Source: Acinetobacter vivianii
GTDB lineage: Bacteria; Pseudomonadota; Gammaproteobacteria; Pseudomonadales; Moraxellaceae
Reading direction: 5' to 3'
DNA length: 64,000 bases
NCBI RefSeq assembly: GCF_014635885.1
Contig: NZ_BMDR01000002.1
Location: 248,001-312,000 of the forward strand
Positions within the stretch are counted from its first letter, which is position 1. Every line of letters begins with the position of its first letter. The notes under the pieces are model-generated. The model was given only the letters and a program-made list of their open reading frames with translations, made no database searches and had not been told where the DNA came from. The translations under genes were made by a program, and so were the position numbers. Positions 28,244 through 37,661 of the stretch are shown here, piece after piece.

Positions 28244-30301
28244 TTATTTCAGATTGCTGTTCCAGTTAAAGCGAAGCCCCATGTAGGTATATCGACCGGC
28301 AATCGGGCGATAATCTACTGCGCTAGAAAAATCACGTTGTTCATTGAAAATATTGTCGATACCCGCAAAAGCACTGATGTATCTGTTGATGCGATAACCC
28401 ACTTGCGAGTCGAAGGTTACCCAGCTTGGTGACTGTTGCTGATTGGCACTATCGCCATATTCATCGCTTTGGTAACGGCCGCGTAAGGTCAAATCAAGTT
28501 GATCATTCAAGGCATAATCGGCACCTAAACGGGCAATATGTTTCGGGCGGCGTGTTAATAGGGTATTGGTGGTTTTATCTTTTGCTTCGGTATAGGTATA
28601 CGCACCATTCACCGAGAAGTAAGGTGTCAGCTTCCATTTGGCAGATGTTTCAATTCCTTTGGTCTCCGCCTTGGCGACGTTGCTGTAGCTGTATTGAGTG
28701 ATGCCATTTACTGTCGTGGCATTATCAAAATCAGTTTGGATCAGGTCTTGAATATCATTCCAGAACAGGTTGATATCTGCATTCCAACGATCATTTTGAA
28801 CCAGACTTAATCCCAATTGATAACTGTCTGATGACTCTGGTTTTAAGTTGGGATTGCCAATGACGATATAGCCTAAGTGACTATGATCAAAAGAATAAAA
28901 ACGTTCTTTTAAATTAGGTACGCGATAGCCTTGGCCATAACTCAGGCGTAGATCGGCGAGCAGATCATTCTGGTCGTAAAAACGATATTTAGTACTGAGT
29001 TTAAAGGCATTGTGATCGCCAAAATCATCATCATTCTGGAAACGCCAGCCGATCACAGCATCAAGGTTTTGTACGAGATTAAAGTCATTTTGGACATAAA
29101 ACTCATGACGATCCCGCTTTACCGAACCGCCTTGCATCTCAAATTTACCGTTATTGCTTTGCTCTAACTTTTCTTCATGCCAGTCATAGCCCAACTGCCA
29201 GTTTTGCTTGTTCCATTTGGGGAATGTCAGTTGCGAGCTGAAATGATTATTTTCCTGATTTGAGTGTCGTAAAGCAGAAAGGTATCCATCTAAAGTTTGG
29301 GTAGAAGTTGAGTCATAGGTTTCATGGACAGCTTTTAAATCGATTTTGCTATTTTTGATAAAATTAAACTGTGAACCCGCACTGAAACGTTGGCGTTCAA
29401 TATCTTCAAGTTTGTATTGTTTTAAATAAAATGGCGGAACGAAATTTAGACTTCGCTGGTGATCTTTTTCTTTATATTCATTGAAATCTGCCCACAGCAT
29501 AAATTGGTCTGAAGGCTGCCATGCACCATAAAATGCATATTGCTGACGCTTTTGCTCATCACCTTGTTGAGGATAATCGTTCGGGTTAACGGCAAAGCCA
29601 TCGCTACTAAACTGATCTGCGATGATGCGACCTTTTAAAGTGGCATTTGCCGCTTCAATACTGATTTTCTGATGGTGATTATTGATCGATGTATTTTTGC
29701 CATCTGCATTTTGTTTGCCATAAGATCCAATATCGACTTGTCCTGAAATGGCAACACCGTCTTGAACTTTTTTAGTGATGATATTGATCACACCACCCAT
29801 TGCAGATGAGCCATATTGTGCCGAAGCTGCACCTTTAATAACTTCAATATGTTCAATGCCACCAATTAAATATTGATCTAAATCAACAGTAGAACTGGTA
29901 CTGGCAGCAAGTGGTAAGCCATCAATCAGAATCAGCACCTGATCGCTACTCAGACCTTGTAATGAAATTTCATAACCTGATTTGCCATGAATTTCTCTTA
30001 ACAAGATGCCTGGAATATTTTCCAAAGCATCTTTTAAGGTAATGGCATTGGTTCTTCTTAATTCTTCTTCATCAATAATTTCAGTTCGAATCGGACTATC
30101 AATTAATTTTTTTTCTGAACGTGTGCCGGTTACCACAATGGTATCGAGAACATGCACAGGTGTTTTAGTAACTGCATAAGTTGATTGCTCGGCTGCATAC
30201 ACAGAAGGAGAAATCAAACCTGCTGCTAAAAGAGAAGCAAATAAAACTTTAGGTTTAGAACAGAATTTAGGAGAGAGTATATTCACAATAGTTGATCGCA
30301 A
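28244..30301 (-). CDS. TonB-dependent outer-membrane receptor (probable heme/iron)
   Basis: The protein is about 685 residues. The frame opens with TTG at 30301; a GTG five codons later is an alternative. No in-frame ATG lies near the signal peptide, so the start is uncertain. A signal peptide ends near SVYAAEQ. The TonB box is LDTIVVTGT. The plug domain has VLILIDGLPL near 126 and YGSSAMGGVINIIT near 163. A 22-strand barrel ends in YMGLRFNW. The Fur-box-like site at 30323-30338 lies just upstream, and the next gene encodes an HmuY-like lipoprotein. The ligand is probably heme or iron chelate. Confidence 0.9.
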   Translation of the reverse strand: MRSTIVNILSPKFCSKPKVLFASLLAAGLISPSVYAAEQSTYAVTKTPVHVLDTIVVTGTRSEKKLIDSPIRTEIIDEEELRRTNAITLKDALENIPGILLREIHGKSGYEISLQGLSSDQVLILIDGLPLAASTSSTVDLDQYLIGGIEHIEVIKGAASAQYGSSAMGGVINIITKKVQDGVAISGQVDIGSYGKQNADGKNTSINNHHQKISIEAANATLKGRIIADQFSSDGFAVNPNDYPQQGDEQKRQQYAFYGAWQPSDQFMLWADFNEYKEKDHQRSLNFVPPFYLKQYKLEDIERQRFSAGSQFNFIKNSKIDLKAVHETYDSTSTQTLDGYLSALRHSNQENNHFSSQLTFPKWNKQNWQLGYDWHEEKLEQSNNGKFEMQGGSVKRDRHEFYVQNDFNLVQNLDAVIGWRFQNDDDFGDHNAFKLSTKYRFYDQNDLLADLRLSYGQGYRVPNLKERFYSFDHSHLGYIVIGNPNLKPESSDSYQLGLSLVQNDRWNADINLFWNDIQDLIQTDFDNATTVNGITQYSYSNVAKAETKGIETSAKWKLTPYFSVNGAYTYTEAKDKTTNTLLTRRPKHIARLGADYALNDQLDLTLRGRYQSDEYGDSANQQQSPSWVTFDSQVGYRINRYISAFAGIDNIFNEQRDFSSAVDYRPIAGRYTYMGLRFNWNSNLK

Positions 30302-30322
30302 TGAAAATTATTCCATAAATTA

Positions 30323-30338
30323 AATGGTAATCATTCTC
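30323..30338. promoter_or_regulatory. Fur box candidate
   Basis: AATGGTAATCATTCTC differs from the Fur core AATGATAATCATTATC at two of 16 positions. It lies 22-37 bp upstream of the receptor start and could also act on the divergent gene at 30454. Iron-responsive repression is inferred. Confidence 0.75.
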
Positions 30339-30453
30339 ACAATAATTTACAATGCTTTACAGGTTTATTTCAAAAAGATACAAGCGACTGAACTAGGGAA
30401 AGTTGCTTTATTTAATTGATTCAGTAATTTAGCGTCGAGTTGAGATTTTTTAT

Positions 30454-31440
30454 ATGAAGCTTAAGTTGTCTTATGTTTTTGTAACTGCACTGATGATGGG
30501 GATCAGTAGTGTGAATGCTGCACAACAGCCAGTAAAATTGGCGGATGCTTTACAACAGCAATCTTTGCATGAAAATCTGACACAAGAACAAGCACGTCAG
30601 GCCATCCTGAAAATGGCAGGGGAATACAAAGTAGATTTTCGCTTTGAAGAGCTTTATTCACTCAAACCAGACTATAAAGTTAAAAAAGATGACTTATCGA
30701 GTGGTTATGAAACTGTTGTGGTTTTAGAAAATACCCCGAATAAAGTGTCGTTACAGCATATTCTGGTTGCAGAGGGGCATGTGGTGAAGCACTGGCGTCA
30801 GGACTGGGAATATGAACCGACCAAAATGTGGAGTTATATTGGGGATTATCGCTGGAAAAGTATTGATTTAAAGCCAGAGCAGAGCAAAGGCAAATGGCTG
30901 CAAACGGTATGGCAAGTCGATGATTCCCCTCGTTATGCAGGCTTGGGTGCGTGGACCAAAGACAATGGTGCAGTGGAGTGGGTATCGAATGAAACTTATC
31001 GCCCGTTACCACGCCGTGAGCATACCACGCGTAATGATTATGACGTGATTATTGGGATCAATCGTCATGCCTTCACTGCAACAGGGTGGGTACATGAGCA
31101 AGACAATATTAAATTTGATACCAAAACCAATACAGCACTTGCTCGTGAGCTAGGAGTTAACCAGTACAACAAAGTTGAAGGCTATGATTTCAAGGCTGCT
31201 TATGATTACTGGAAGAAGAATGCGACTTACTGGAGCGCAGTCCGAGATGCATGGGCGAATGCATTTAACCAGAATCAAATCGTGGCATTAAAATTTGCAG
31301 GAAAAAATGAGAAATCTCATTTTAGTTATTTTAATGATCAGGCAAAGTCGGTAGCAGGAAAAACTGTAAAAGCAGAACAACTGCAAACTCAGGCAAAAAC
31401 CTTACTTAACCAGCAGCTTGTGGAAGGCAAGATTAATTAA
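30454..31440 (+). CDS. Exported protein of the iron/heme locus (DUF6607-like)
   Basis: This 328-residue protein has a signal peptide cleaved near SSVNAAQQPV. The mature part is Trp/Tyr-rich (WRQDWEYEPTKMWSYIGDYRW near 115, GWVHEQDN near 212). It resembles the DUF6607 family, which I recall near TonB/HmuY-like genes, but this is from memory. It is divergent from the receptor across 152 bp containing the Fur box, so shared iron control is likely. It ends 8 bp before a tRNA gene on the other strand. Its role is unknown; a periplasmic partner for uptake is plausible. Confidence 0.72.
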   Translation: MKLKLSYVFVTALMMGISSVNAAQQPVKLADALQQQSLHENLTQEQARQAILKMAGEYKVDFRFEELYSLKPDYKVKKDDLSSGYETVVVLENTPNKVSLQHILVAEGHVVKHWRQDWEYEPTKMWSYIGDYRWKSIDLKPEQSKGKWLQTVWQVDDSPRYAGLGAWTKDNGAVEWVSNETYRPLPRREHTTRNDYDVIIGINRHAFTATGWVHEQDNIKFDTKTNTALARELGVNQYNKVEGYDFKAAYDYWKKNATYWSAVRDAWANAFNQNQIVALKFAGKNEKSHFSYFNDQAKSVAGKTVKAEQLQTQAKTLLNQQLVEGKIN

Positions 31441-31448
31441 AAAGGCTA

Positions 31449-31521
31449 TGCGCTCAGCGGGACTCGAACCCACGTCGGTCGCTTAGGAGGCAACTGCTCT
31501 ATCCAGTTAAGCTATGAGCGC
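31449..31521 (-). tRNA. tRNA-Arg (anticodon CCT)
   Basis: Read on the minus strand, the acceptor stem pairs GCGCTCA with TGAGCGC. The anticodon stem GTTGC/GCGAC encloses the loop CTCCTAA, giving anticodon CCT. GGTTCGAGTCC forms the T arm. The 3' CCA is not encoded. The cloverleaf is complete. Confidence 0.95.
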
Positions 31522-31542
31522 ATAATTTTATGATTATAAACA

Positions 31543-31572
31543 AAAAAGTGATTGCAGAAGCAATCACTTTTT
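31543..31572 (-). terminator. Terminator of aroP
   Basis: A 13-base stem (AAAAAGTGATTGC with GCAATCACTTTTT) lies between aroP and the tRNA gene. Confidence 0.85.
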
Positions 31573-31590
31573 GAGGAAACCGATCAACTG

Positions 31591-32949
31591 TTAATTCTCA
31601 GTTTTACGATTTAAAAATTTATAAAAAATAAACATGGCGACGATCCAGATCGGAATCATAAGCACTGATTCTTTAAAGCCTTGCTGCCACATGATATACA
31701 GCACAACGCCAATAAACGCCAAAACCAGATAGTTACTGAACGGAGACCATAACGCTGGGTACGATGTTTTGATTTGTGCTGTTTTGATATGACGACGATA
31801 TTTTAAATGCGTCAAGCTGATCATGGCCCAGTTTAAAACCAGCGCGCCAACAACAACATACATCAAATGACCTAAGGCATCTTCTGGTACAAAATAGTTG
31901 AGTAACACACAGCCAAAGATCAGGAATGCAGAGAGCAGTACCGCTGGAACAGGGACACCTTGCTTATTGGTTTTGGTAAAGATTTTCGGCGCATTACCTT
32001 GTTGAGCTAAACCAAATACCATACGACTATTGGCATACATACCGCTGTTATATACAGATAATGCCGCTGTCAGGATAATAAAGTTCAGTAAATGTGCTGC
32101 CCAACCAATTCCCATTTGACTGAAAATCATCACGAATGGACTCTTATCCAAACCACCAAGATCGAGCTGGTTCCAAGGCACAAGTGATAAGAGAATGGCA
32201 AGCGAACCGACATAGAATACCAAAATACGAATGACCACTTGGTTAATCGCTTTAGGAATAGTGGTCTTCGGATCCTTTGCTTCTGCTGCGGCCATACCAA
32301 TCAGCTCAATTCCGCCAAAGGCAAACATCAAGAAAGCCAGCATATAGAACAAGCCTTCAAAGCCATGCGGAAAAAAGCCGCCCTGCGACCAAAGGTTGCT
32401 AAATGAAGCTGTTGAGTTTGCATCAGCAGTGAAGAGAAGGAATAAACCAAACAAGATCATGGCAACTACAGCCGTCACCTTGATGATCGCTAACCAGAAC
32501 TCTGATTCACCATAGAATTTAACATTGGTCAGGTTGACTGCCGTAATCACGACAAAGAAGAATAATACAGACTGCCAAGCGGGAATTTGCGGCCACCAGT
32601 AATTAATATATTTACCTACTGCCGTTAGCTCAGTCATTGCCACAAGGATGTAGAGCACCCAATAGTTCCAGCCCGTTATAAAGCCTGGAAATTTACCCCA
32701 ATACTTATAAGCAAAATGGCTAAATGAACCTGCAACAGGTTCTTCAACAATCATTTCACCTAAATGACGCATGATTAGAAAAACAATCAAGCCGCCAATC
32801 GCATACCCCAAAATAATAGATGGTCCAGCAGACTGGATAATTTGCGCAGAACCTAAAAATAAGCCCGTACCAATAGCCCCACCCATCGCGATGAGTTGGA
32901 TATGGCGGTTTTTTAGTCCACGCTGAAGTTGAGAAGAATCGTTGTTCAA
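31591..32949 (-). CDS. aroP: Aromatic amino acid permease
   Basis: This 452-residue protein has 12 predicted helices and closely follows E. coli AroP. Matching segments include RGLKNRHIQLIAMGGAIGTG near residues 10-29, LGEMIVEEPVAGSFSHFAYK near 63, and AALSVYNSGMYANSRM near 293. It belongs to the AAT family and imports Phe, Tyr and Trp by proton symport. The related PheP or other AAT members remain possible because the family is broad. It is monocistronic. Confidence 0.88.
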   Translation of the reverse strand: MNNDSSQLQRGLKNRHIQLIAMGGAIGTGLFLGSAQIIQSAGPSIILGYAIGGLIVFLIMRHLGEMIVEEPVAGSFSHFAYKYWGKFPGFITGWNYWVLYILVAMTELTAVGKYINYWWPQIPAWQSVLFFFVVITAVNLTNVKFYGESEFWLAIIKVTAVVAMILFGLFLLFTADANSTASFSNLWSQGGFFPHGFEGLFYMLAFLMFAFGGIELIGMAAAEAKDPKTTIPKAINQVVIRILVFYVGSLAILLSLVPWNQLDLGGLDKSPFVMIFSQMGIGWAAHLLNFIILTAALSVYNSGMYANSRMVFGLAQQGNAPKIFTKTNKQGVPVPAVLLSAFLIFGCVLLNYFVPEDALGHLMYVVVGALVLNWAMISLTHLKYRRHIKTAQIKTSYPALWSPFSNYLVLAFIGVVLYIMWQQGFKESVLMIPIWIVAMFIFYKFLNRKTEN

Positions 32950-33319
32950 AGGACTGAGCTCGACGAGGAATTAACTGGATTATTCTAATAGATTGATCGA
33001 TTTTCGCCTAGTAAAAGTACAGCATTGCCATGACTGGAAAGTTGTTTTTAAAAGTTATTTAAAATCCTATATTTAAGTGAATATTTAAATGAAATTTGCT
33101 TTATATTTGTACAGCTAAATCATATTCTTGTTTTTCCCGACGGATGGATTCGCATTTTTGCCATTGTGCAAGTGATGAAAAATACTCAATATAATGCACA
33201 GATTTTATGCATGACGACTAACTCAGGCACCATTGGTCGTATGGTATTTTTGACTGCCGTGCAGTAGCTTTAGACGAATAACCCGCTGCACCAAGAACAT
33301 GATAAAAGGAAGAATTGAC
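32950..33319. other. Divergent intergenic region aroP / prpF
   Basis: About 370 bp separate the two starts and must hold both promoters. In the + direction a frame is open from about 33085 to the TAG at 33264-33266 (ending GRMVFLTAVQ). It has no convincing start or recognised domain, so it is not called. Nothing else is clear. Confidence 0.5.
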
Positions 33320-34507
33320 ATGAGCTCAGTACCGCAAATTAAAGTCGCTGCAACCTATATGCGTGGTGGCACAAGTAAAGGGGTATTTTTCAAACTGGAT
33401 GATTTACCCGAAGCGGCACAAGTAGCAGGCAAGGCACGTGATCAACTTCTTTTACGCGTCATTGGAAGCCCAGATCCTTACGGTAAGCAGATTGACGGAA
33501 TGGGCGGTGCAACCTCAAGTACCAGTAAAACTGTGATTCTGGCTAAAAGTTCAGAGCCCGAACATGATGTGGATTATTTATTTGGACAAGTATCGATTGA
33601 TCAGCCATTTGTTGACTGGAGCGGCAACTGCGGCAACCTAACCGCAGCTGTAGGATCATTTGCGATTTCAAATGGATTGGTTGATGCCGAACGTATTCCT
33701 GAAAATGGGATTTGTACAGTACGAATCTGGCAGAAGAATATTCAAAAAACCATTATTGCACATGTCCCTATGACTAACGGTCAGGTTCAGGAAACAGGTG
33801 ATTTTGAGCTAGATGGCGTGACCTTTCCCGCAGCAGAAGTTCAAATTGAATTCTTAGATCCTGCTGATGATGGTGAAGAAGGCGGCGATATGTTCCCGAC
33901 AGGAAACGTTGTGGATCAATTGGTTGTTCCTGAGATCGGTACTTTTGAGGCGACATTTATTAATGCAGGAATTCCAACGATTTTCCTCAATGCCGAAGAC
34001 ATCGGTTATCAAGGGACAGAATTACAAGATCACATTAACGGGGATGCGGCTGCTTTAGCACGTTTTGAGAAAATCCGTGCGTATGGTGCGGTACACATGG
34101 GCTTGATCAAAGACATTTCAGAAGCAGCAGCACGTCAACATACCCCTAAAATTGCTTTTGTATCCAAACCAAAAACTTATACCTCATCGAGTGGTAAAGC
34201 GGTTGAGAACGGTGATGTGGATTTATTGGTTCGTGCCTTGTCGATGGGCAAGTTACATCATGCCATGATGGGAACCGCTGCTGTGGCAATTGGTACTGCG
34301 GCAGCAATTCCGGGGACGCTTGTGAATTTGGCTGCGGGGGGGGGCGAACGTGAAGCCGTTCGTTTTGGACATCCATCGGGCACATTGCGTGTGGGCGCTC
34401 AAGCCGAATTGATTGATGGAAAATGGTCTGTGAAAAAAGCCATTATGAGCCGTAGCGCACGTGTATTGATGGAAGGCTGGGTGCGTGTACCTGGGGATAC
34501 TTTCTAA
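33320..34507 (+). CDS. prpF: 2-methylaconitate cis-trans isomerase PrpF
   Basis: The ATG at 33320 has AAAGGAAG eight bases upstream and gives 395 residues. Seven upstream in-frame codons are leader. The protein carries PrpF hallmarks: TYMRGGTSKGVFF near residue 13, IDGMGGATSSTSK near 57, and WSGNCGNLTAAVG near 99. PrpF isomerises the 2-methylaconitate formed by AcnD in the methylcitrate cycle of propionate use. No acnD, prpB or prpC lies nearby, so this is an orphan copy. A run of nine G at 34336-34344 sits inside the coding region. The frame is intact here. Confidence 0.92.
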   Translation: MSSVPQIKVAATYMRGGTSKGVFFKLDDLPEAAQVAGKARDQLLLRVIGSPDPYGKQIDGMGGATSSTSKTVILAKSSEPEHDVDYLFGQVSIDQPFVDWSGNCGNLTAAVGSFAISNGLVDAERIPENGICTVRIWQKNIQKTIIAHVPMTNGQVQETGDFELDGVTFPAAEVQIEFLDPADDGEEGGDMFPTGNVVDQLVVPEIGTFEATFINAGIPTIFLNAEDIGYQGTELQDHINGDAAALARFEKIRAYGAVHMGLIKDISEAAARQHTPKIAFVSKPKTYTSSSGKAVENGDVDLLVRALSMGKLHHAMMGTAAVAIGTAAAIPGTLVNLAAGGGEREAVRFGHPSGTLRVGAQAELIDGKWSVKKAIMSRSARVLMEGWVRVPGDTF

Positions 34508-34529
34508 GCACTGCTTGGAATGATGCGAT

Positions 34530-34552
34530 AAGGCCTTCATTTGAAGGCTTTA
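34530..34552 (+). terminator. Terminator of prpF
   Basis: A bulged stem (AAGGCCTTCA with TGAAGGCTT) is followed by TATTATTT shortly after the prpF stop. Confidence 0.65.
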
Positions 34553-34667
34553 TTATTTGGAATGGATTAAAAATACAAATGCAATTTCTTCAAATAAATA
34601 GTGTTATGATGTCGCCATTCTGGCAAGTTTTGTCATTTTCCTTCCATTAAGATTTCCCGAGGCAATT

Positions 34668-35585
34668 GTGTCATCTATTTCTCAAGTTAATGCGGATGTT
34701 TTAAAACAAGCTCAACAACGTATTCAACAGGATTTATTGACAGCATTGGCTGCATTTTCTATTCCAGAACCTTTAAAAGCAGCTGTTCATCATGCGGTTA
34801 TGCTCGGTGGAAAGCGTGTTCGTCCAGCATTATGTTATGCAGCAGCTTCATTACAACCGAATCAAAATTTTGCAGCAGCCCGCCGTGCAGCAGTTGCGGT
34901 TGAACTGATCCATTGTTATTCATTGGCCCATGATGATTTGCCTTGTATGGACAATGATTTACTGCGTCGTGGACAGCCGACTTGCCATGTGGCCTTTGGT
35001 GAAGATACAGCATTGCTGGCTGGTGATATTTTACAGTCGATGGCCTTTGAAATCTTGGGAAGTCGTTTATTCGACGAACAAGGACAGGGGACTGAGGCTG
35101 CGATTGTCTTGAAGCAGGTACAAATCTTAGCAACCGCCAGTTCAAAAATGGTGTGCGGACAAGTTCTTGATTTACAAGCTGAAGGTGCGGGTAAGCAAGT
35201 TGATCAGGCAGAATTGGAAAATATTCACCGTAATAAAACGGGTGCATTGATTCAAGCGGCGATCATGATGGGGGCTGTAACCATCTTTACTGGCACGGAT
35301 CAGGCGATTCCTAAATTACGTCAATTTGGTCAAAGCATTGGTTTGGCTTTTCAGGTGCAAGACGACATTCTGGATATTACCGCCAGCACAGAAACTTTGG
35401 GCAAAACAGCGGGTAAAGATGAGCAAGTGCAGAAGTCGACCTATCCTGCCTTGATGGGACTGGAACAGGCACAAGCTTATGCGCAACGCCTGCATGATCA
35501 AGCCTTTGAAGCCTTAGCGTATTTTGGTGAAGATGCCAAAGAACTCGTCGATATTTCAAAGTTTTTGCTGGCACGTAAAAGTTAA
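34668..35585 (+). CDS. ispA: Farnesyl diphosphate synthase
   Basis: This 305-residue polyprenyl synthase starts with GTG preceded by GAGG. The first Asp-rich motif is HDDLPCMDND near residues 89-98, and the second is QVQDDILDITAS near 231. VMLGGKRVRPALCYA marks the substrate-binding region near 44-58. IspA makes C15 farnesyl diphosphate for quinones and the undecaprenyl carrier. No xseB or dxs neighbour is visible here. The length and the first motif's DDxxxxD form match bacterial IspA; geranylgeranyl synthase is a weaker alternative. Confidence 0.9.
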   Translation: MSSISQVNADVLKQAQQRIQQDLLTALAAFSIPEPLKAAVHHAVMLGGKRVRPALCYAAASLQPNQNFAAARRAAVAVELIHCYSLAHDDLPCMDNDLLRRGQPTCHVAFGEDTALLAGDILQSMAFEILGSRLFDEQGQGTEAAIVLKQVQILATASSKMVCGQVLDLQAEGAGKQVDQAELENIHRNKTGALIQAAIMMGAVTIFTGTDQAIPKLRQFGQSIGLAFQVQDDILDITASTETLGKTAGKDEQVQKSTYPALMGLEQAQAYAQRLHDQAFEALAYFGEDAKELVDISKFLLARKS

Positions 35586-35621
35586 AATCCAGACAGTTTT
35601 TCTTAGATAATTAATGTTATA

Positions 35622-35644
35622 AAAGACCATCTTGTATGGTCTTT
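35622..35644 (+). terminator. Terminator of ispA
   Basis: AAAGACCAT pairs with ATGGTCTTT around CTTGT, followed by ATTTTT. Confidence 0.85.
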
Positions 35645-35733
35645 ATTTTTAGAGAATATAGATAATCATGATTTAAAAACAGTTTTAGAATAAAGCAAAA
35701 CAATGATGAAGATCGCGTAAAAGGGAAGATGTC

Positions 35734-36102
35734 ATGAATCAGAACCAGCTCGAACAATGCGCTCTGCAATATGCACAAAATCTGGCATTTTCAATCCAGG
35801 CGCAACCTTTTGGCCCTGATTTTGAGGTGTTCAAAGTCTTCGATAAAATGTTTATGTATATTGGTTTTAATGCAGGAAAATTAATTGTAACGGTGAAATG
35901 TAAGCCTGAGAAAAGTCTGGAATATCAGGAACTCTATTCTTCAATTTCAGCGGGCTATCACATGAATAAGAAACACTGGATTTCGATTGCCAGTAGTCCA
36001 GAGATCACGCCTGATCTGGTACAGGATCTCATTCAGGATTCCTATGATCTCATTATCAAGAAACTTCCAGTTAAGACCCGAAAGCTGATCGGGGAAGCTT
36101 AA
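35734..36102 (+). CDS. MmcQ/YjbR-family protein
   Basis: This 122-residue protein fits the YjbR (MmcQ-like, PF04237) family. Motifs are FEVFKVFDKMFMYIGF near residues 30-45, LIVTVKCKPEKSLEYQELY near 50-68, and a C-terminal HWISI...DLIQDSYDLIIKKLP. YjbR proteins have a double-wing fold and a possible DNA-binding role, but no proven cellular function. It is monocistronic and ends at a strong terminator shared with the stomatin gene. Confidence 0.85.
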   Translation: MNQNQLEQCALQYAQNLAFSIQAQPFGPDFEVFKVFDKMFMYIGFNAGKLIVTVKCKPEKSLEYQELYSSISAGYHMNKKHWISIASSPEITPDLVQDLIQDSYDLIIKKLPVKTRKLIGEA

Positions 36103-36105
36103 ACA

Positions 36106-36135
36106 AATAAAGCAGCGAAAAAACGCTGCTTTATT
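36106..36135. terminator. Terminator between yjbR-like and stomatin genes
   Basis: AATAAAGCAGCG (36106-36117) pairs with CGCTGCTTTATT (36124-36135) around A6, between convergent genes. Confidence 0.9.
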
Positions 36136-36152
36136 CTTATTGGAAAGTGGGT

Positions 36153-37004
36153 TTAGTGTTTGCCCATAATTCCACGAATGGCATTGAGTACATCGGCAGG
36201 GAGAACCACTGTTTTTGCATTGCCAGATTTAGATAAATCCTGCATTGCTTTAACGTATTGCTCACCGAGTAAGTAAGCAACAGGGATTTCTTTATCACCG
36301 ACAGCAGTAGTCACCATTTCAATGGCACGTTGTGAAGACTCGGCAAGAACAACCTGTGCTTCTGCATCACGACGAGACGCTTCCAGACGACCATCTGCTT
36401 CCAGAATTGCCGCCTGTTTTTCACCATCAGCTTTGGTTACAGTCGCACGACGTTGACGTTCAGCAGCTGCTTGCGCTTCCATAGCAGCCTGCATGGTATG
36501 TGAAGGTTGAATATCCTGAATTTCAACAGTTTTCAGGGTAATGCCCCAATCTGAAATATCATCAGAAATGGCAGCTTTTAATTTCGCCTTGATGTGGTCA
36601 CGAGAAGAAAGCGCATCATCCAGATCCATTTCACCCACGATAGAACGAAGTGAAGTCTGAACAAGATTTTGAATTGCCCAAGTATAATTCTCAATCCCGT
36701 ACACCGCCTTTTCTGGTGTAGTAAGATTGATATACGCTACGGCATTCATCACCAACACAGCATTGTCACGGGTAATTACTTCTTGTGAAGGAATATCCAA
36801 AACAATATCTTTGGTGGTAATTTTATAAGCCACTTCGTCCACATAAGGAATCACGAAGTTTAGACCTGGACTCAACGTGGTATGGTATTTACCTAAACGT
36901 TGCACAATCCATTTATAACCTTGGGGAACAATACGAACCCCTTTAAAAATGGTTACAGCTACAAAAGCGGCAAAAGCTAAAACAATAATAATACCGACAG
37001 ACAT
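36153..37004 (-). CDS. SPFH/stomatin (band 7) protein, QmcA-like
   Basis: This 283-residue protein has one N-terminal membrane helix (residues 4-22). A band-7/SPFH domain follows from about 24 to 200 (VPQGYKWIVQRLGKYHTTLSPGL). An Ala/Glu-rich coiled coil lies near 170-220 (AAMEAQAAAERQRR), and a short tail follows. Such proteins oligomerise at the inner membrane and associate with FtsH-type proteases or lipid domains. It is downstream of an NfeD gene with 18 bp between, the classic stomatin-NfeD operon. Partner assignment is inferred. Confidence 0.92.
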   Translation of the reverse strand: MSVGIIIVLAFAAFVAVTIFKGVRIVPQGYKWIVQRLGKYHTTLSPGLNFVIPYVDEVAYKITTKDIVLDIPSQEVITRDNAVLVMNAVAYINLTTPEKAVYGIENYTWAIQNLVQTSLRSIVGEMDLDDALSSRDHIKAKLKAAISDDISDWGITLKTVEIQDIQPSHTMQAAMEAQAAAERQRRATVTKADGEKQAAILEADGRLEASRRDAEAQVVLAESSQRAIEMVTTAVGDKEIPVAYLLGEQYVKAMQDLSKSGNAKTVVLPADVLNAIRGIMGKH

Positions 37005-37022
37005 TGAAAACCCTCTTTGTGT

Positions 37023-37481
37023 TTATGACGTATGAGGTTGAACGACTAAATCATTACCCAAAATATCAACCACCCGAACGCGATCACCGACCTGTACTGG
37101 ATCAGTACAACGGCAATGCCATTCATCAGAACCTAAAACAGGTATCGGAAAGCGCACAATAATTTGTCCATGTTCAAGACCAGTCTGGATCACCATACCG
37201 ACTTGACCAATGGTTGCTTCGCGAGGGAGACCTGCTTTGGTTTTATCAATCGAAAGCGGTTTGATAAATTTGAACCAAAGAATCGTACATAAAATAGATA
37301 AAATACCCCAAGTAATCACTTGGGTGGTAAAACCCATCATCGGGAAAAGCCACAGTAAAATACACACCATGACTGCTGCTATGCCAAACCACAATGCAGC
37401 AAAAGCAGGCAAAATCAATTCTGAAAGAATCAGTAAAATCCCTAATACAAACCAGTGCCAAGGTTCAACTACAAATTCCAT
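37023..37481 (-). CDS. NfeD-family membrane protein (short form)
   Basis: This 152-residue protein has two or three hydrophobic helices at residues 8-65 and a C-terminal OB-fold domain (GQVGMVIQTGLEHGQI, then VQVGDRVRVVDILGNDLVV). It lacks the ClpP-like protease domain of long NfeD, so it is the NfeD1b-type short form. These partner the adjacent stomatin and may anchor it. It is the first gene of a two-gene operon. Confidence 0.9.
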   Translation of the reverse strand: MEFVVEPWHWFVLGILLILSELILPAFAALWFGIAAVMVCILLWLFPMMGFTTQVITWGILSILCTILWFKFIKPLSIDKTKAGLPREATIGQVGMVIQTGLEHGQIIVRFPIPVLGSDEWHCRCTDPVQVGDRVRVVDILGNDLVVQPHTS

Positions 37482-37661
37482 AGATTTGCTCGCATAACTA
37501 AACGGAGTAGAGGTGAAAAAACATTCACCTTAGCACTGTAACAGATGATTATCTTTATGAATATGAAAAGATTGTTTTTTTAGGCATTGCGGCTGTTGAT
37601 GATTAAAGATCTTGCACATATTGCAAGTTTAATAGCTTTCAACAGCCTTTTTGGCAGGGTT

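Noticed and set aside
33085..33266. Open frame ending GRMVFLTAVQ upstream of prpF
   Set aside because: No start codon with a ribosome-binding site and no recognised family. It overlaps the expected promoter area.
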